64,000 nt of DNA from positions 41,640,739 through 41,704,738 of the forward strand of contig OX411559.1 of the NCBI GenBank assembly GCA_948146395.1. The letters are read 5' to 3'. The DNA is from Fragum whitleyi (lineage: Eukaryota > Mollusca > Bivalvia > Cardiida > Cardiidae). The translations under genes were made by a program, and so were the position numbers. Below are positions 54,101 to 61,636 of this stretch, in pieces. Every line of letters starts with the position of its first letter. The stretch's first letter is position 1. The notes beneath the pieces were generated by a model. It ran no database searches and was not told the origin of the DNA. It saw only the letters and a program-made list of their open reading frames with translations.

Positions 54101-57100
54101 GATGGTCCCTAATTTCTAGATTCAACAGTTCGAATTCCGATTCGAAAAAAAACTTTCATTCAGCATTTTACGATCAATGTGCCAACTTGGGTCCGCACTG
54201 TATTCTCATAAAAGTAAAAGTCTAGATACACATAGGTTTGCGCTTGTTATACGAGATTAGAATGACGGGCTTATTGAATTTTGCTTTGAAAATTAAAATG
54301 AAGAACACATGACGAGCTTATTGAAATTTACTTTGAAAATCAAAATGAAGAACACATGACGAGCTTATTGAAATTTGCTTTGAAAATCAAAATGAAGAAC
54401 ACATGACGAGCTTATTGAAATTTACTTTGAAAATCAAAATGAAGAACACATGACGAGCTTATTGAAATTTGCTTTGAAAATCAAAATGAAGAACACATGA
54501 CGAGCTTATCGAAATTTGCTTTGAAAATCAAAATGAAGAACACATGACGAGCTTATTGAAATTTACTTTGAAAATCAAAATGAAGAACACATGACGAGCT
54601 TATTGAAATTTGCTTTGAAAATCAAAATGAAGAACACATGACGAGCTTATTGAAATTTGCTTCGAAAATCAAAATGAAGAACACATGACGAGCTTATTGA
54701 AATTTACTTTGAAAATCAAAATGAAGAACACATGACGAGCTTATTGAAATTTGCTTTGAAAATTAAAATGAAGAATACATGATTCATGACTAGGCATAGG
54801 AAAAATGACAATATGCGATACTTCCAAAAAGGCTTTTAATTTTTAATATTACTGATCGACTCTGGTCGGGTAGACAATCAAACCCTCTATTCAGGTTTAC
54901 AAAACAGTGCGAATTGTTAATAAATTATACCCCACTTTGCATGCAATTGCATGTGTAAAGCGAGGTGTAATTTGTAAACAGTTTGAACCGTTTTGTCATC
55001 CTGAACATTGGGATGGTCGATTCTTTTCACAAAATCTGCCCTGCGTTCAGGATGAAAACGTTAGTGAAGCGCTTTCGAAATGATACCTCGCTTTGCACGT
55101 ATGTGCACGTGCAAAGCGGGGTATCATCCGAAAGCGCTCGCGAAACGCTTTTACATCCTGAACACATGGCTGGATGATACCTTTTCGCATAATACGTAAT
55201 AAAAGCTAAGTGTTGGCAGTATAGGTAGATTTCGCGCGGTGAGCCGTGTGATCTACTATTAACGGTAAGATGCCCATGCTATTGTTTTGAAAAATATAAT
55301 ACAGGTTTAAACAACACTTGTAAAACGATACAATTTACCTTTCTAATGAGAGTAATTGCTTGTCCTAGATCATAAGGTAAACTCATACACGTACTTTCAA
55401 AATTGAATTGAAGGGATTTTAAGTTCAATTCCTATCATTTGCCTTATAATTATACCCGATATACCTATGGTAATGGACTCAACGCCTACGTCAGAGCTCA
55501 GTTTTTAAAATACACCTATAAATCCATTCGGAACACCACTCGGCCAATCTCACGATCAACCTCGGATGTACATAGACGAACTATTCTTAAAAATTACGGG
55601 AAAACCTTGGAAAAACTCGATAACGTCAATTAAAATGGCGTTAGCCCTCGAAACTGGGAGTGAAAACATTCGACGTCGCCAACACTACTCGTTTAAGTCA
55701 CTGAAGAGAAACCATCGTATCCTAATATAAATATCTAAAGAATCTTAAATAACGGCTGAAAAATCTTACTTTTTGAGAATGATTCGTCATTCTCAAAAAT
55801 GAAGATTTTTCAGCTGTTATTTCCTGTAAAATATATAAAGATACAGTGCTAGTTATTCTTACACTGTTTCCGCCTAACAAAATGCACGATTTTGTTACAT
55901 ACCCATCCGCCTTACATACATTCGAGGTCTGTTGCAGTTTACGGAAATGGTCGAGTGATGTTCGGAATGCTATAAATAATTTTAGATCTACAGGACGGGT
56001 TCATAAGTTCATCACTTACCGTTTTGTTATCCACTGGGACGTCTGATAGTTCTTCACTAGAAGATGAGGCCTGATAACAAACACAAAAAATATATACAGT
56101 AAAACTTGTGTTAAGCGACCACTAAGGGGACAACCAAAAAGTAGTCGTTTATTAGAATGGTCGCTTAATACAAAATATCGTGATAAATGATATCAATATC
56201 ATTTTGATAGCATTTATAGATTGTCGGTCAAGTTGTAGTGAATCCTATGACGTTCGAACCCATTAGAATCGTCTTATTGAGACGATTCTAATGGGTTCCA
56301 ACATCATACGATTCAATAATAACAGATTTTTCGTTAAGAATGTTCTCCTGTTCAGAGATTTTGCTTACAGTGAAGGGACTTTTTACGGTGGTCGTTTAAT
56401 AGAATTGGTCGCTTAATAGACGTGGTCGCTCGAGCAATATCGACTGTATGTTATCATTTCACGACCGAAAATAAACAAAAGAATAAACAAAACAAAATAA
56501 AGACAACACAAAGAAAAATAATCTGGAAAACGAGAAAAGTATCGAAACCTTTTGCTTTCAGTTTGTTTATTTTTTTCAGAAACACGAATTATAATTTTCC
56601 TCCCCATGTGATTTCTTCAAAAAGCGATATCTCATTGTCTTAAACCTGATTCAAAAAATTTGATTGAGTGGAGTTTTACGTCGCTTTCAACATTTTTTTC
56701 AGTTATATCGCGGCGGCTGTAAACATGTTTTAAAGGTTTATTTTTATGATATTCCCAGATAGCCCCATATGAGCGAGGTTTGTTAGATAAATGTTACATT
56801 TTTTATAATTTTAGCACGAAAGGATTCATAAGTGTAGAAGAAACTACGTTTTCTAAAAAACAGTCTGCAAAATTAGTCCATTAATTATTCAGTACACAAA
56901 AAGGTGAATTGAGATTTTTTGGAAGACAGATGGAAATATAATTAAGCATCCTGAAACATTTCTTATGAAAAGCTAATCAGCCAAGAAATTATCAGGAAAA
57001 AAATCTTAATACTAAATGCATAAACGCCCCTATATCGAAAGAAAAAAGTATTTGTCTGTAAATCATCACAATATTACTTTCCATAACTACGGCGATTCTA

Positions 57101-60100
57101 GAAAATAGTTTGTTCGAAAAGGTTCGTTTAATTCATTAGCTTATTTGGTCCACTAAATGAAGTTTCAAAAGACAATGAAAAATAATTGAAAATTTTGAAT
57201 TAAGCGCCAAAAAAGAAATATAGCATTTAGCGAAAATAACAATGTGCTTGCAATAAGTTTTTTCTTACTTTATCAAAATGTTTTCTACTCATTGTATTTT
57301 CTAGTCTAATCAAAATGAAGATTTTGTTGAAAATGGGAATCCTCTATTTTAGCTTTTTTGATTAATTGCATAACCGACAAATTCATTCAGTCAAAAGTAG
57401 GACATACGCTATCAGAGTATGTGTGAAAATTTTGATTCGATCTTTTCATTTAAGCATTCTTCGCTTAATGTAGGAAAACATAATCTATGTTGACAATTAA
57501 AAGCGAAACTCTTAAATATATGTTACTGCAATCCGTCAATCGCATTGACAACACTTTACACCGTACCTGTACATTTCGTCTTGCATTTTTCGGTGATCCC
57601 CATCTTTGTGTCTCCGCTTTCTTCAGTTTTTCCGTCAAACTTCGGATTTGCTCGTTGGCCATGATTGCGTGTTTCTGACTTTCTTTTAGCTGCGAAATAT
57701 AGTTTGAAGAGAGGAATTAAGATTCAGATGTTCGTCGAATACATTTACAAGTAAAGTTTTCTCTTATATAAGCTTTCCTAAGAATACGTGCGATATTAAG
57801 TTATTTATGAAAGCTTTGATTTATATAATTCAACCTTTATTTGAGAAAAAGAAATATCTATAAAACAATAATGATAACGATGATGATGATACTAATTATT
57901 AAAAAAAGGAGTGAAGGAGAAACCAAAAGATGTTTTAAAAAAAGGTATATACAAAATATTCGAGACTTCAGATACATGTTTATAAAATATCTACATTGGC
58001 GAGTAGAAATCGTACTTTTTACAAAATTTAATGCACATGTAAATTGTTACTTTGTTTCTACCAATGCATATGTAAGTTGTATACTTTTTGTCAGATTTGT
58101 GCAAACTCCTTTGTTGAAAATATGGCTTTGTACCTCAATGAAAAATAAGATTGAGTATGCAGTAGAAATTTGTACTATTCAACGGAGTTTTTCTTGGTAG
58201 AGAATGAGTTTATATTCTTTTGATTCCATGGAGGTTTGTAACTTAAAACCTTACCACTCTTTTATTTTCATATAAAAAAGTTATTAGATTTCAAGTTTTA
58301 TACCTCTACAAATAAAAAGAATCTCTCTTCGTCACTTAGATATAATTGCATTTTTTTATTTACATACCTCAGATTGAAGAAGTTCCTTTTCGCGCATGTG
58401 CAGTTTAGCATCATCGGACATTGCCGAGGAAATGACGTCACTTCCGCTTATTTCCAGTTTCTTCTCAAGGGAGGTTACTTTCTTCCGCTCTTCTGCAAGA
58501 AGTGTTTCCAGTGATCTTATTCTCTTCTTGAATTGTTCCTGGAACAATTGTTATTGTTATTAGAATTATTTCATCTTTATCACTGACGCTTATTTTTAAA
58601 ATTGTGTCGTCGATTTGTTTCAATTTGGCTAATCGGGACAAAGACGTCAGCTTAAAATAATATCGACCCTTGTGTTACATACGAACTGTCCTTAACCGAT
58701 TTATTGTAATGAATGGAGTTCAACGCCGCTTTCAACATTTTTTCAGTTATATCGCGGCGGCTTGAGCACCTAACAATGGTTTCCTGGTATTTCCCTCACC
58801 AGTACAACCATCACATCCTTTCCTAGCCTCCAGCTGCATTCTCACATAGGTCTACGATTATCAACCCATTGGTGAGAGAAAAATAGTCGGAAAGAATAAG
58901 TGCCGCTGCTATTTCACATGGGTCTACGATTATCAACCCATTGGTGAGAGACAAATAGTCGGAAAGAACGAGTGCCGCCGTCAGGGATCGAACCCAGGAC
59001 CTCTAAATTGACAGTCCGACACGCTAACAACTGCGCTATGACGGCGGCTGTGTCCTCAACCGAAGCTTAGCTGAAAAATATCCGATGTGAGCCGGTGTCG
59101 AACTAACGCGGGCAAGTTATATTCAAATAATTGGTTTAAAATTCTAATGCGCTTACCACTGAGCCAAAGAAGATCTTCTTTGGCTCAGTGGTAAGCGCAT
59201 TGGACTTGTAAACCAATAATTCAAATATTACTTGTCGGCGTGGGTTCGACACCGGCTTTCGTCAGTAATTTCCAGCTATGTATAGGTTGAGGACAGTTCG
59301 TACGTAACACATTGTTAGACTGTCTTGTTTTACGCAGACTAAATAGGGTAAAAAGTATGTTTTAGAATTGAGATTTTCTGAATATAGGACGATCATTCTT
59401 AATTTCCATATAAGTTATTTTTAATGGTTTCTATGGTGGATACATTTTTCTTCCAATATTTGTTATACGGATGACCATTGTTTGCGAGACGGGTTTTAAA
59501 CTCTTACGGTAAACGGTTTTTGAAGGTCGTGGACCAGTAATAATTCCGCAACATTTTGGAACGCGCGATCTTTCACAATGTTGACCGAGATTTTCCTTAT
59601 GAAAATCATTAGGGAAAACACGGTTAACACTATTAATGTTCATTCCTTCCAAGATGTTGCGGAATTATTACCGGTCCTCTACCATAACGAATCAAATACG
59701 CAGGTTTTGACATTTTTCGTATATAAGACTTTTTAATATTCCATTCGGGTAATGTCTATTACATTCTGATAACGTAACAGACGCCACAATTTATATATTT
59801 TACGACTCTGTTACCCCAATTTTCAAGTTCTATTTTCCCGATAAATATGATGTAGGCATTCATACTTTCTTTGAAGGTTTAAGTGTTATTTTACCGTTCT
59901 TTAAGTGGCCCCACTCGACGAGGCTGAATTGTTCCATTCTATTATCAAGTCTTCTAGGGATGCCTCCGTTTCAAGATGAAATCATTCGCAGAACGTTTAA
60001 AAGAACTACCCATATTTGCACGTGTTATTGTGTAACAGTTTCTAAACGTTCGCAAATATTTTACTTTCCAGTCTTCTATGCTTGTTTCTGTTGCCAATAA

Positions 60101-61590
60101 TCACAGCTTAACGTAACTTTAAAATGATTTTTGCGCAACTTATGTGAAAACAACAACAACAATAACTAAAACAGATAGCCCCCTGGGTTTGTTTGTTCAT
60201 TTTTCCCTACAAAATCAACAATTTGACAACGACTAAAAGATGTTATTTTTTATGTATATTCCGTAGTTCTTCAAACAAGGAACCAGAGAAAGAATTTGTA
60301 AAGCCCATTTACCGAATATTCATTAAAAATGTAGTCATACGTTTTTGAGAAGAAGAATATATTTTTCTTAAATGCTTTGCGTTACTTTATCAAAAAATAT
60401 TGATAGATTATCATTTGATAAACTCACCGCCTTACCAGTAAAAGTATCAAAAACTTATACCCCGTTTTCGCTTATTTCACCTATCTGACGTTATCTAAGC
60501 GGAGCCAAAAAAAGTGACGTCAGTATGAACGTTGTTTTGTCCTAAAGTTTTAACATTTTCTCTCATTTTTTGCAATAAAGAAATAAATAATCGGTTGTTT
60601 TTCGTCTAAGATCGACTGATATTTCATTTCGTTAACAATCAAAGCTATACTTTCACTCGTGGCTTTTTGTGTCCACTCAATAAAATATACATCGATCTTA
60701 CAATGAATGAAATGCTTATCATCTATATATCTAAAGCCCATTGATATTCGACTAGACATTAAGGATACATGAAATGTCCAAACAATCTTAACCAAAATTT
60801 AAAGAAAGTTCTTATTTCAACCAAGTTCAAAATATGCATTTTGCTGTGCGTCGATTAAAAACAAAGTGCCCCTTTAGAATGAAGGCATTTACGATTTCAA
60901 AAATACAATCATAAAATGTGATTCTTCTTTTCGGCAAAATCTTGTTTTTCTAATCAAGTCCCTTTGTAATGATGTTTTTTTTTTTTCTCGAATGTTAAGG
61001 TAGTGGATCCGTAATTCTACAACGATAAAGAAGTAATGAACTTTAACAGTGTTGACCGAGGTTTCCTAATGATCTTCATTAGGTGACCTCGGTCATCATT
61101 GTAAAAGTTTGTAGGTGCCGAAATGTTGCGGAACTATTACGGATCCACAACCTTAAATCATTTTTTCCTCTTCCAAGTGACAGCATTATTTATCCTTCAA
61201 AATTAATCGGTGTTATCCAATGTTGTTCTCTAAAAAGGGGATTGTGACGTCAAAGGAGAATTTATGAAGATTTGATAACAGGTTTTTGATAAAGAAATAG
61301 TCTGATAGTTGATACGGCTGCAATAGATATCAAAACAGAGATTTCTAAAATTTTAAGAAAACAAAACTTCGAAATCACGTTATAAAGGTAGGTTCATGCA
61401 CGGCCGTTGCTCGTTGTTGCTTGGGGTAAAAAAAAAATAAAATAACTATGATGATAATAATGATATTAATAAAAATAAGGATAAACTAATACTAATAATA
61501 TAACTACTACTACTACTACTACTACAACAACAGCAACAACAACAACCACTACTTCTACTTCTACAAATAAAAATTGTAATACTGATGATG

Positions 61591-61636
<46 letters not shown>

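Noticed and set aside
54258..54780. CRISPR-like array
   Set aside because: Units are directly adjacent with no spacers, and the context is a eukaryotic intron. It is a satellite.
57841..58200. 119-codon plus-strand ORF
   Set aside because: AT-driven composition, no motif, inside an intron of the opposite-strand gene.
59161..59260. Possible tRNA-Thr gene (TGT loop)
   Set aside because: The B box deviates, the stems do not pair well, and it is part of an inverted tRNA-like pair.
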